Part shown: one piece after another, positions 1 through 10,954 of the stretch
How positions within the stretch are numbered: the first letter of the stretch is position 1
Layout of the letters: every line of letters starts with the position of its first letter
Origin: Obelidium mucronatum
Lineage: Eukaryota > Chytridiomycota > Chytridiomycetes > Chytridiales > Chytriomycetaceae
Assembly: GCA_025765595.1 (NCBI GenBank)
Contig: JAIVFH010000043.1
Coordinates: forward strand, 205,967-269,966
DNA: 64,000 bases
Direction of reading: 5' to 3'
Translations under genes and position numbers: made by a program
Notes under the pieces: generated by a model
The model's database searches: none
Told to the model about the DNA's origin: nothing
The model's input: only the letters and a program-made list of their open reading frames with translations

Positions 1-994
1 CATCCATAACCGTACCGACACCAACAGTAAGAGCCAACTTTGGAACTTTGTTGACGTCTCCTCCAAAGAATCTGGAGTTGGCAATGATGGTTTCGTAGGC
101 CAAGGTCTTGATACGGGTGCGGGATGAGAGGGACGATCCTGGCTCGTTGAAGGCAATGTGTCCATCTGGGCCGATACCTTTTTTTAATAAGAAAAAAGAT
201 GGTGAGAACTCGTTCATGCAGGTTGAGGAGGCTGGGGCAAGCGCGCGTGTTGGTTTGAATTTTTTAGGCCACGTTTTGTGACTCATTGCTTTGCTCAAAA
301 TATGGCGTTCCCAAGAACCTTACCTCCCAAGAAGAGCTCGATTCCACCAACGGCAGCAATCTTGGCTTCGTATTCGGTGCACTCCTTTTCCAAATCCTTG
401 GCGTTTCCGTCCAAAATGTTCACGTTCTGTGGTTGAATGTCAACGTGCTTGAACAGGTTCTCCCACATGAAGGAGTGGTAAGACTCTGGGTGATCGCGAG
501 GAAGGTGGACGTATTCATCCTATAAGGGCAGGTGAAAGGAAGAGAAGGGATTAGATTTTCTTATCTGGAGAGTTTCAGGCCCCTTATCAAATAGTGACAA
601 CGCCACCAAGGATCCCCACCCTCTCATCAATTAACAATGTTTCTCACCATGTTGAATGTGATGACATGCTTGAAAGATAGCATGCCTTCGCGGTGGAACT
701 GGACAAGCTTCTTGTAAACACCAATGGGGGATGAACCAGTGGGAAGTCCAAGGACGAAAGGACGCTCAGCAGTTGGGTTGAACTCGTTGATTCTAGCCAC
801 AACGTACTCTGCAGTGTACTGACAGACGTCTATTTGATTGAATCCATTATCAGCGATCAAGGTCCAACGAAACCACGCCAAGCAAAGGCAGTGAAAGATC
901 AAAGGCAGCGCCCTTCCTACAATTCACTGCCTGCCGTATTCGCGAATGCCAACAGTAGCTCACCTTGGTATTTGTCTTTGATGATAAGTCTCAT
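1..994 (-). CDS. nagB: Glucosamine-6-phosphate deaminase, 3' end cut by window
   Basis: Converts glucosamine-6-phosphate to fructose-6-phosphate plus ammonia, the last step of GlcNAc catabolism, in the cytosol. Four exons can be placed on the minus strand: 964-994 (ten codons beginning [10 protein letters not shown]), 648-829, 324-519 and <1-177; all junctions are GT-AG and phases fit. Seen in order: [17 protein letters not shown] (phosphate-binding region), then DEYVHLP at an exon start, [14 protein letters not shown] (active-site loop) and the [13 protein letters not shown] segment. The match to the NagB/Gnpda family is close throughout. The C-terminal part lies beyond base 1. It is head-to-head with the deacetylase gene, only 103 bp between the two start codons. 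Confidence 0.95.
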
Positions 995-1097
995 AGTGTA
1001 TGTTTTTGGACTTGAAAAAAAGCTTTTTGAATTTGAGTCGTGCACCAAAAGACCCCTTCTGATTTTTCCTATCTAAAAAAACCAACGAAACCCAATC
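995..1097. promoter_or_regulatory. Shared divergent promoter between nagB and nagA
   Basis: This is the 103-bp gap between the start codons of two genes for consecutive steps of GlcNAc breakdown. It must hold at least the core promoter of both, so co-regulation is likely (inference). A run of A residues just upstream of the + strand start is the only compositional feature I see; no specific operator can be named. Confidence 0.5.
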
Positions 1098-3221
1098 ATG
1101 GACTCGTCGCAGGCAAACATGTCCTCTCTCAACATCGCCACGGGCTCAGGCGTTGCCAAGAAGACAAAACCAGCTGCAAACCCAACCAAAGAAGCGGAAA
1201 AGATGCGCGACTTCTTCCATGCGATCAAGAGAGACTCTGTTCTTGTCTCCGCAAATGCAGACTACAGAACCACGAAGCCGTCGTACGGTTTCTTGACCCA
1301 CCACAGACTTAATGCCGTTCTGCCGGTGCTGTCCTCAAGGTTTGTCCTCCGCACGTTGTAGTGATAACTTATCTATTCTTATCACTCGTTTGCTTGCTTA
1401 CAAACAGACCCCACTTACTTACTGACACCATCTTCTCCAACCGTGCGAGACCTATTCAACACCCCGACTCCTATGAAATCACTCTCGATATGCTTAAGGC
1501 CGCCGACTCTCCTACTGCCATGGATGAGGACATCCCCGAACCCTACCAAAAGATTACTAAATTCACCAACTGCGACGTCTTACGGAATGGAAAAATTGTA
1601 AAGGACGAAACTCTTTGGGTTCGTGGTGGAAAAATTGTTGACCCAGCCTCGCTCTTCTACTCTTCGTCCCACGGACCAGATGAAGTTGTTGACTTCAAGG
1701 GCAAAAAAACTCTGATTGTTCCTGGATTTGTCGAGTTGCAGATTAATGGTGCGTCTCCTATTTTCGACTCGTAGTGGGTGGCGGGATTTTTGATTTTTGT
1801 GGAAAACGCGAAAACGTATTACAAACGGTTTGAACTCATCGGATATCAAAATAGGATTCTTTGGATATGACTTTGCTGATACTGCCAACATCGAAACTTC
1901 GCTGGATGTCGTTGCTAAGGGTCTCCTCAAGTACGGTGTAACTGCCTTCTGTCCTACACTTGTTTCTTCCCCAGCCGAAGTCTATCACACTGTATGCAAC
2001 AATTCATTTGAAATTTCATGTCTTATCGTTTTTTGCTGACTCCATTTGAAATATGCTAGGTCCTTCCAAAAATTTCTCAAAGAAAGGGAAGACGGGCTGG
2101 ACATGCTGAAGTTTTGGGTACGATCAGCTCTTGCGATTCAAAAATACTGATTTTAATATCTCTCTCTCTCTCTCTTTAAAAAAACAGGTGCCCACATTGA
2201 AGGTCCATTCCTTGCTCCAGCAAAGAAAGGAGCCCACGATGTCACTACACTGCGAAGTGCGCCTAACGGATTCTCGGACTTGGTAGCCTGTTACGGACCT
2301 ACCGTTGAAAAAGAGGACGGATCTATTGCTATCATCACCGTTGCTCCCGAACTTGAAGGAATGCACACTTGTATCCAAGAGTTGAAGAAGCGAAGCAATA
2401 TTGTCGTCAGTTTGGGACACACTCAAGCCAGATACAAAGATGCCGAAGCTGCTCTGGCTTGTGGAGTAAGTAGTTTTTGTTGGTTGGATTCAAGGGACTC
2501 ATCGTCAATCTTTTTTTACTGTATCAACCAGGCATCCATGGTTACTCACTTGTTTAACGCTATGGAACCAGTGAGTTTAATTTTCTTCAACTAGGAGTTT
2601 TATCCACTAACCAGATTTCGATAATTTAGTTCCACCACCGTGACCCTGGACCAGTTGGAACTATTGGTTGCTCATTGCAAAATTCTGCCGTCGATAAGCC
2701 ATACTACGGAATTATCACAGACGGAGTACAGTTAGTATTTTTTGGACACGCTTTTTTATATGGGCAAATCAAGACTTAAATTCAATTTTATTTTCTCCAG
2801 TGCCGATCCTTCTAGTGTTAGAATTGCATATGTTGCCCACCCTGAGGGATGTATTCTCGTGACCGATGCCATTGGAGCTGGAGGTGTAGATGGAGAAACT
2901 TTCACATTGGGAACAATGCGTGTCCGCCGAAAGAGTGAAGTTGAAGTTGTGATTGACGGCACAGAAACTATCGCTGGAAGTGTTGTGACGATGCCAACAT
3001 GTATTCGAAACTTGGTTCGTTTCACTGGATGCACATTGGCGCAAGCCATCAACGCGGCAACATTGGCACCTGCCAAGTCCGTCGGACTGGACAAAAGAAT
3101 GGGTACATTGGCGCCGGGAACTGAAGCCGACTTTTTAGTCTTGGATGGATTCGACGAAACAGATCCAAGTGTATTTGAGATTTCACAAGTGTATGTTGGG
3201 GGAGAGAAGGTGACAGTTTGA
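1098..3221 (+). CDS. nagA: N-acetylglucosamine-6-phosphate deacetylase with long N-terminal extension
   Basis: Removes acetate from GlcNAc-6-phosphate to give glucosamine-6-phosphate, the substrate of the divergent neighbour. Eight exons: 1098-1339, 1408-1748, 1855-1991, 2060-2117, 2188-2465, 2532-2570, 2630-2730, 2801-3221. Catalytic-domain motifs: VPGFVELQING, GVTAFCPTLVSSP, HIEGPF, VSLGHTQA, the separate 39-nt exon carrying MVTHLFNAMEP, HHRDPG, ILVTDAI and GTLAPGTEADFLVLD near the end. The amidohydrolase domain starts only near residue 110. The first roughly 105 residues, split over two exons, do not match any part of the enzyme I know. A second in-frame ATG lies seven codons downstream (at 1119). 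The family identity is secure; the role of the N-terminal part is unknown. Confidence 0.93.
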
Positions 3222-3394
3222 GCGGACGTTTATTTGCCGTGTATTTGCGTTTCAGTAAAGCAAAGTTTAATGAACCTTTTTGGCGACGGCGTTGAAATAG
3301 AATTTCTGGGTGGCGCGAAGGGGTTCAGAAGAAACATAAAAGGGAGACACGTTGTGACGGAGAAAAGAAAAACCGAAAACCGAAAAACAGAACC

Positions 3395-4882
3395 ATGAGC
3401 GACAACACGCACTTCCTGCTGGGCCTGACGACTGGTAAAACGCCTAGCAAAAGCGCCTAACAAAAATAACGCCGCGCCTAGGAATCGCCGTGTGTTCCGT
3501 GGCGTTGATGAAGAAGGGGCTGCAGGCAGAGAACCAGAGTGCGTCGTGTTTGTCGATACGACAGTTGTGCTGACTTTGTCCTTTTCGCTTGCAGCTTTGC
3601 TCATGATTCCATCCCATGTCGTTAACCGTCCAAACGGCAAGGAATCTGGATCCTTCCTTGCCTTGGATTTGGGTGGTACAAACTTCCGAGTCTGCGAAGT
3701 TGTTTTGGATGGACACAGGTAGGAGACGAGTTCATTGTTTTGCTTGTCATAAGTCATTGTGTTGAACCCACAACGTTTCATAGCGGTGCTCGCGTTCGTC
3801 AATCTAAGCACACCATCAGTGAAGCCCAAAAAGCCGCCCCAGGAACTCAGCTCTTTGACTTTTTTGCCGATTGTGTCTACAAGTTCTTGGAAGAAGGAGG
3901 CCCATCTGCCCTCACAAAGTCCTACAAACTTGGGTTCACTTTCTCCTTTGCTGTGGACCAAGTTGCAATCAACAAGGGCTTCTTGATTCTTTGGAACAAA
4001 GGATTCTCCAACTCTGGAGTTGTTGGGGCTGATGTTGTTGCTTTGCTTCAGGCTGCCTTCAAGAGAAAGAAGCTCAACATTGCCGTTACCGCCCTTGTTA
4101 ACGACACCATCGGTACTCTCATGTCGCATGCGTACATTCAACCATCCACCCGTGTCGGTGTTATTCTTGGTACTGAAACCAACGCTGCATACGTTGAAAA
4201 GATGGAAAACATCACCAAATACAAGGCCACCGATGGAACTGCCGAAGCCAAAGAAATGCTCATCAACATGGAGTGGGGGGCCTTTGACGATGAACAGATT
4301 GTCATTCCTAGAAACAAGTACGACCACAAGGTTGACCGCACAATGAACGCTCAAGGAAAATACACTTTTGAAAAGCTTATTTCTGGAATGTACCTTGGTG
4401 AAATTGTGCGGTTCGTTCTTGTCGACCTCTGCAAGACGGGTGAAGTGTTCAAGGCTGGTGGAAGCCCCGAACTCAACAAGGCTCACTCGTTTGAAACTGC
4501 CTTCATGTCTCGTATCGAACGTGACCACACCTTGGATTTGAGTGATACGCGCACCGTGTTGGAGGATATGCTCAAGATCCCCAGGACTACGCTTGCTGAC
4601 CGTCGTCTTGTCAAGACTCTCTGTGAACTTGTTGGTAAACGATCAGCTCGTCTGAGTGCTGCCGGTATTGCTGCCGTTGTTACAAAGATGAACAAGTTGG
4701 ATGGTTGTACTGTTGGTATTGACGGATCTCTCTTTGAATTGTACCCACACTACTCCAACCGTATGCGCGATGCTTTGAGAGAAATTCTTGGTATCAGTGC
4801 CGAGTATATTGTACTTGAACAAGCTCGTGATGGTTCTGGACAGGGTGCTGCACTCATTGCAGCTCTCGCGGACAAGGCCTGA
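3395..4882 (+). CDS. Hexokinase-family sugar kinase, possible GlcNAc kinase
   Basis: ATP-dependent hexose kinase. Exons 3395-3434, 3482-3547, 3595-3718, 3784-4882. Motifs: [15 protein letters not shown] (phosphate 1), [25 protein letters not shown] (catalytic Asp), [12 protein letters not shown] (where hexokinases usually read GTGTNA or GTGCNA), INME.GAFDD, and [13 protein letters not shown] at the C-terminus. Length is about 440 residues. The short N-terminus has a hydrophobic stretch at residues 7-22. It follows the deacetylase by 173 bp on the same strand. In Candida albicans the GlcNAc kinase Hxk1 is itself a hexokinase-family member in the NAG gene cluster, so a GlcNAc kinase role is a reasonable inference from position, but plain glucose kinase activity cannot be excluded. 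Confidence 0.9.
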
Positions 4883-5035
4883 TCATTCATCTAGTCCTCC
4901 CCATTCTTTTCTCCACCATTTATGCATATCCTATCTATTGAGATTGAATAAACGGCCCGATTCATATTTATGAGGAAAACAAAATTAATTGGAATATTGA
5001 AACAAGTGGTATAAGATTATAAGATTTGATGAGTT

Positions 5036-7040
5036 TTAAGTAGCAGCGACTTTGGCAGCCCCACGTTTCCAAATGAACGGTACCAATGCCAACACAATAA
5101 CCATGTACGGAATCCACGACAATGTCCCAACTTTGAAGGCTTGAACGAAATGAGAAATCAGCTGACTTTTAGCAACAAGAAACGTCCCTGCCACTTCATC
5201 TTTGGATTTTCCCAAAACAGCATCAAAAGCACCCAAAAGTGTTACAAACTGGGACATATCAACAACATATCCCATAGCCACTAAAGCGGAAACCGCTTTT
5301 TGCAGCTTCTCGTCTGCCATCGTTGCACTGACAAGCACATTGTTCAAGATGGTGCCCGTGATGGAAATTCCAATCGCGCCTCCAATGATGCTCAGTGTCA
5401 CGGCACAGCCACTAACAATAGCTACCAACGATTCCTGCACGCTCAACTGGATGCCGGATATACGTTGAGAGAAAATCATGCCAGGCCCAATTCCCAGAAT
5501 GAGGTTCGATAGAATCCGGATGGGGATACTTGAGTCGATTGTCAAAAACGCATTGGCAATGATTCCCAGAATCCAAACTATGGGGCCGACAACGAATAAG
5601 AGGTTGTAGCTGCCTGAATTTTAGTTTGGGTGAGAAAGTTTCGAAAAAAAAAAAAGATAAAAAAAAAAAAAATTGAGTAGGGCTGTATACCTGTTCGTGA
5701 CAGGAAAATTCCTGAAACAATACTCAAAAGTACAAAAGCAAACATTGAAGGGAGAGTAGATGCCCCCGCATCCACCGAACTAAGCCCATACACAAATTGA
5801 TAAAACAAGGAATTGTAATAGATCAAGGGAAAGAGGCCTGCCCCGATACAGATTGACATTCCAAGAAAGCCAACCACGATCCGATCCCCAAAGATACTCA
5901 ATGGTACAAATGGCTCCTTGGCGATTCGGAACTCAACGTAGAGAAACAATGCAAAGAGAATAGCAAAGAGCAAGAACGTTGCGAATACTGGCGCAGAATT
6001 CCAAGCCCAAGTAGAACCGCCGAGTTGTATTGGTGTCAACAAGCAGATTGTGGATGACAAGAGCAAGAAGGCTCCCAAGAAATCGACGCGAGCGATTTTT
6101 TCGGTAAGGTTGCCAACGACAGGTGGGAATTTGAGGAAATATAGAACGACAAGGAATGCAACCAATCCGACAGGCAAATTGATGTAAAAGCACCACCGCC
6201 AGTTTAGCTTTTCAGTAAAGAAACCGCCAAGAACTGGTCCAATCATGGCCGATACGCCGTAAATGGCGCCAGTAATTCCTTGATACTTTCCTAAAGGTAT
6301 ACCAAAAGTACAACTGTTCACCAAAGGCGTATTAAAGATCGGTTTTTAAAATTACCTCTTTCTTTCAATGAGACGATATCCGAAACAATAATGACCCCAA
6401 GACTTGCCAATCCTGCAAATAAGAACGAAATTATCAGAGCTGCGCTCAATGAATCAAAAGTGGAACCATACCTCCTCCACCGGCACCTGTAATTGCGCGA
6501 CCAACAATGAGAGCAGTCATATTTTGAGCAGCACCACAAATGGCAGACCCGATTTCGAATAACACCAAGGCAAACAGAAAGACTGGCTTGCGACCGAATA
6601 TATCCGACAGTTTCCCATACCTACTCATATACATTGTAAGCGAAAGAACGCAAGCTCCAAGGAGGGCGCCAACTCACAAAATGCCAGTTGCTCCCGAGCA
6701 AATCATGAAAGCTGACCCCAACCAACTGACAAGCTCGGAATGTCCTAAATCTGTTACAATCGATTGAAGAGCAGGCGATACAATGGTTTGGTCCAGAGAG
6801 TACCTAGTTCGTTTTGATTCTTTTTGGTTAGACACTGACATGTCGACACTTCGGAACATCAGATCCAACTTACATCAAGGCCGATAGAATAAGGGCAGAA
6901 TATACCAACACGAACTCTAGCCGGTTCAACCGAACTTTGGGAACATCAAGTGAGTCTGGATCTTCAATTTCAAGATGCCTGTCTTTTGGAGGAACTGGTG
7001 GTGGTGGTGGTGACACTGGTGAGGCGGCTAGTGAATTCAT
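5036..7040 (-). CDS. Major facilitator transporter, DHA2-like (14-spanner type)
   Basis: Membrane transporter of the major facilitator superfamily. Six minus-strand exons: 6874-7040, 6678-6803, 6472-6620, 6356-6412, 5691-6290, 5036-5613, all GT-AG with consistent phase. The protein begins with a Pro-rich cytosolic tail (a run of five prolines) and then shows SLDQTIVSPALQSI (motif D1 of drug:H+ antiporter 2 proteins), YGKLSDIFGRKP (motif A), GRAITGAGGGG (motif C-like), WRWCFYINLPVG, and many hydrophobic helices to the end. It is convergent with the hexokinase. Substrate is unknown: the motifs resemble multidrug efflux pumps more than a sugar carrier, though the NAG cluster of C. albicans also contains MFS drug-type transporters. 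Confidence 0.88.
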
Positions 7041-7605
7041 AGACTGAGTGTGGAGAACAAGATCGTTTTGCCTAGCCTTGTTTTTTTCCTTCTATTTGCT
7101 GTTTTGCAACGTTTTATCGTGCTTTTCGAATGTGAGGCTTACCAAACTGGGCATCTCTTGATTGAACATCATCTGATCCGCCACAGAAAATGAAGCATGC
7201 GATTAATAAGAACCAGTCAGATGCCAGTGTTTTTCATAATAAGTGCAACCAACTGCTGCGTAAGCTGTTGATATATGGGGTGGTTGTGACGGCGGGAATT
7301 GTTTACAAGAAGGACGGCGGCTGCATCATTCTCTTGCTGCTTTGAATATTCGATGGCAATTTTAGTAAAACGGGAAATTAATAGAATGAGAGGATTTGAC
7401 TTGGTGGAGAGCGTTTTTTGAAGTTTTTCGGTTTGTGCATTCTGATGAAAATTCAAACAAAACCTTTAGACCAATGAACAAGGGATGATATCCCTGACCA
7501 TGACGAAGAAAGCAGAAGTCCAGTTTAAATAAATAGTCCCTCCATTAAATAGAGTTAAATAGTTTGTTTTCCGCGTTTTTTTTTAAAATTTAATTTATAT
7601 GAAAA
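7041..7605. other. Intergenic region with one weak minus-strand ORF
   Basis: Lies between the divergently transcribed MFS gene and the PIH1 gene and presumably carries both promoters. A 79-codon minus-strand ORF at 7217-7456, rich in Gln, Asn and Thr, has no recognisable domain and no clear splice partners. I do not regard it as a supported gene. Confidence 0.4.
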
Positions 7606-8843
7606 ATGGATCCAACTCAATTCACACCCGAACAACTGATGCAAAAGGGATCCAAGATCTGGAAACATCTGGATGAGCTGGCAGCCACAGATCCTGAAGT
7701 AAATGAACTTATTGAACATTATTTGACCTTGAGTTTTCGTGTCTCACCCCTTGCCACACACACAAAAAAATTGCATACAAACAATTCATCAAATCGGCCA
7801 CTGAAAACGCGACTCAAAACCCAGTACAATCTCATATCAAACCTGGTTTCAGAATAGAGACTAAAGAAGCGTCGTCTGATCTATCACGTGTTTATCACGT
7901 CAATTTTGCCGTCACTGATAAACTTGCCGCACCGCCTGCGAATGATCCCTTAAATATCCCGATTTGCATTTCGGAGATTCGTACCGGAGAAGGTGATGTT
8001 GACTTTTCTTGGGATAGGAAACCAACACAAAAATAAAAAAAAACCTCAGACAAGAAGTCAAAAGTTGTCGATGCCATCATAAACCCAGCCGTCTTGGAAA
8101 AATGCAACAAGGATTCCTTCTTCAAATCTGATTTGATTAATCTCGTAATTGATTGCATTGAAGAAACTCATAAAATCAAATTATCCAAAAGAAGTAAGTT
8201 TTTTTTGTCAACAGTTTTTTCGCAGTTTTTTCTGCATTTGTTATAACCCAAAGCCATTCTTTTTTTTTATGTTAAAGCCAACAAAATTATCGACAATGAG
8301 TACAAAGGTCCCTTTGGCTGGGATGAAAAAGGAAGACCCTTGAGCGACGCCGACATCTCAAAGATGAACAATGTCAAGGTCGTGGCAGAAAGCGCCGAGG
8401 AGCACGGTATCGATACCTTGAAGCTTCCAACAACACATTCATCTATTGAGCTTAAAGCTCAACCACCTGGAGAAGTTTCTGTGAAGCCCGTTATTGAAGT
8501 TATTGATGATGGGAGTTGTTGCGATACCAAAGACGCGACTTGGACAGAGAAAACTACTGCGACTCATAGAACTCTGTATTGCAACCTTCCAAATATTGTA
8601 AGTTTTCTTTCTTGAACAGAAAGAGGTTTTTTTAGCTGATTGAGCGGATGAAATCGGTTGTAGAAATCTCAAGCGGAGATTGCAATCAAACTCGTTGGAC
8701 AAAGCTTGGATATTTCGACAGCTACGCACAAACTCTCAATCCAAGTATCAAACCTCAAAAGTGTGAACCAATGCGAAGCAAAGTTTATTCGATCAAGCAG
8801 AGTTTTGAAAGTCAAAATCCCAACAAACGCTCTGGTGGAATAA
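7606..8843 (+). CDS. PIH1-domain protein (Nop17/PIH1D1-like)
   Basis: PIH1 proteins work with Hsp90 and the R2TP complex in assembling snoRNPs, PIKK kinases and dynein arms. Exons 7606-7698, about 7773-7992, 8050-8193, 8278-8597 and 8664-8843. The PIH1 domain is seen as IPICISEIRTGEDKKSK, INPAVLEKC, FKSDLINLVIDCIE and GPFGWDEKGRPL. The last exon supplies a short CS-like beta domain (IAIKLVGQ, LSIQVSNL). The protein is about 318 residues. Oddity: the first intron has a good donor (GTAAAT) but no AG immediately before the conserved frame resumes at GCATAC, so either a non-canonical acceptor or an indel is present. A cilium-related role is attractive for a zoosporic organism but not shown. Confidence 0.85.
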
Positions 8844-8923
8844 TAAACCCAAAGTTTTCAGATATTTTAAGTTTATTTTTAAGCTGTGAACGCGTTTTGG
8901 ATTGTTTGTGGAACACACACCCC

Positions 8924-9909
8924 CTAGAACCGAATCTTTCTTTTTCTTGCAGTATATTTCGTATCCAAGGGAACTTTAGCTTTTCCTCTCATACGATTCA
9001 GCTCCTTCTTGTGTAGTACCCAATCTTTGCCCTTCACATTTGCCATTTTCCCCTTCTTTCTGTCTTCCCGTTGCCTGAAAAAAAAATGTGAGTTCAACTT
9101 CCCCAAGAAACAACGCGACCAAAAAAAACAATACCGTTTTCCAGCATACTCCACCGACTGCGGCCCATCTTCCGAATCCAAACCCTTCGGAACAGCCGGC
9201 GAACTCTTTTGATCCCCAGCATACCCCGCAAACAAACACAAAAAATATTTCTTCGCTTTCGTTGAGTTTGGATAATCCACCACCAAACCCCCGGTGAACC
9301 CAGCCCTCATTGCCGCTGACATGATCATCTCCACTTGATCTGGCCCCTCCGGATAAAATTGGAAAACCGCCCTCGACCCACGCGTCAAGGCGGTATACAA
9401 GGTACTAAAAAACCGCAACAGTCTTTTTTTGGGTACATGGGTGGACTGGTCCGCGTTGCAGAGCCATTGTATGACTGAAATGCTGATGGCGCCGTCAAAG
9501 GAACCAGGACGGTATCCCATTCCTTGTCCCAAATCCTGGAGGAATAAATCTCCTTCGACTTGGCGTTCGTTGGCCACGTTGAGCATGGAGGGGGATATGT
9601 CGAGGCCGACCCAGTGGTGGCCGATTTCGTCGAGGCATTCGCCGCTGAGGCCCGAGCCGCAGCCAATGTCGAGGAGGAGCTGTGGTTCGTCGGGGAGACA
9701 CATTAGTTCGATTGCTCGTTGTGTCATTTCGTATTGGATAGCTGTGATACGGGAGCTTGGTTTGACTATACATCAGTCTCAATCCAAAAGAGGTGACGGT
9801 GAGGTAGGGCTTACTTGTCAGTATATTTACTGGCTTCTGTGTCATTATAGAAGATTTCTGGCGGAGCAATGTGTTCAGGACGACTTGATGATCCTGATTT
9901 AGCACTCAT
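8924..9909 (-). CDS. bud23: 18S rRNA (guanine-N7) methyltransferase
   Basis: SAM-dependent methyltransferase that modifies 18S rRNA and supports small-subunit export; it works with Trm112. Exons on minus: 9814-9909, 9135-9754, 8924-9074. The N-terminus reads SRPEHIAPPEIFYNDTEA, typical of Bud23. The SAM-binding motif is LLDIGCGSGLSGECLDE, followed by GLDISPSML, DLFLQDLGQG, ISISVIQWLCNAD and FYPEGPDQ. The last exon is a basic tail ending RKRKIRF, as in yeast. The first intron's correct acceptor is the AG at 9755-9756, eleven bases downstream of a tempting earlier AG; only this one keeps frame. The tail of the next gene on this strand ends just 60 bp upstream. Confidence 0.95.
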
Positions 9910-9922
9910 TTTATTTTCTTAC

Positions 9923-9949
9923 AAAAAAAAAAAAAAAAAAAAAAAAAAA
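9923..9949. repeat. 27-bp poly(A) tract
   Basis: Uninterrupted run of A on the + strand (T on -), sitting in the 60-bp gap between the stop codon of the F-box/LRR gene and the start codon of bud23. It may serve as promoter or 3'-end sequence for the minus-strand genes. Confidence 0.9.
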
Positions 9950-9968
9950 GGACAAAAAGAGTTTTTTT

Positions 9969-10703
9969 TCATTCGAACACAAAGCCCTGACTTTGAAGCA
10001 ACGCAACCAAGCGTGATCTCTGTAAACAACTCTTGGGAAGTCGCTTTTCCAGCAAATTTCCAGTGAGACTCATATATTCCATACACGGAAGTTGCAGAAG
10101 CCCGCCTGGAAGAGTGCCAGTCAACTGGTTCGAGTGAAGCATCAGGAATCTCAGCTGTGACAATTCTGTTATTCGAGAAGGTATGTCGCCATCCAGCATG
10201 TTGTTGTTCAGATAGAGATAGTGGAGATTCTGCAGAGAACATATTTCTTGAGGAATCGATCCAATTAATGCATTTGAATTCAAGTAAAGCTGCTCAAGAT
10301 GAACGAGAAGGCCAATTTCCCGAGGAATCGAACCCGTCAAAGAGTTACGAAAGAGGCTCAAGTGCGTCAGATTGGTCAATGTTCCGATCGCTTTGGGAAT
10401 TCTCCCACTTAAATCTCTGCCTTCCCAAGCGAGGCGATCTGTGTCAAAGTTTACATACAATAGCTATGCATATTGATATCGCAGTGGAAAGAGAAACCAA
10501 CAGCGATCAATTGCATTGGGTGCTGTTTGCAACCCACTTGCGGATGGTATTATTGGCCAGCAAAGCTTGAGATTCAATTCAGCAAAGTGCTGAGTCTCTA
10601 GACAATCGCAAAGGCGCCGACAGAGTCGCTTGAGTTTAATAGCTGATGTAGGATAGATCTTTGCGAAGATTGAGCAAAGAATCTCATCAGGCAGCGTGTT
10701 CAT
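9969..10703 (-). CDS. F-box-like plus leucine-rich repeat protein
   Basis: The N-terminal exon starts MNTLPDEILCSIF and resembles an F-box (LPxEIL..IF, then LKRLCRRL). The second part has five to six plant-type LRRs of the form L..L..L.LN.N.L.G.IP, for example GTLTNLTHLSLFRNSLTG. An in-frame TAG at about 10464 separates them in the raw frame. A 63-nt intron with donor GTTGGT (after GATCGCT) and acceptor CACAG (before ATCGCCTC) removes the stop and keeps frame, and its length is normal for this genome, so I join the two. Such proteins usually choose substrates for SCF ubiquitin ligases; no target can be inferred. If the intron is not real, the gene is interrupted. Confidence 0.65.
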
Positions 10704-10954
10704 TCAATTTCCCTTTTTTTTATTTAGATTCATCTATCCGCAATACAACAAATTACAGCTTATTCTAGCTCAAAGTGTGAAAAAAAAAACTCTGTAACCT
10801 TGCAATTTACAGCACTAGTGTGAGAGTCCGTTTTCCTTCAATGTCTGCCTGACATGAAAACTTTCCCGAGCCAATCAAGTCTGGCGAAGGCCAAGAGAAT
10901 TAAACAGAACGAAACTCGCCCCATAGTCATTCTAAAATATCTTGCACATAATTC

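Noticed and set aside
3230..4528. 432-codon minus-strand ORF
   Set aside because: Lies opposite the hexokinase exons; its sequence is the complement of conserved kinase motifs and shows no domain of its own.
7217..7456. 79-codon minus-strand ORF as a gene
   Set aside because: Low-complexity composition, no domain and no splice context; left as an intergenic note.
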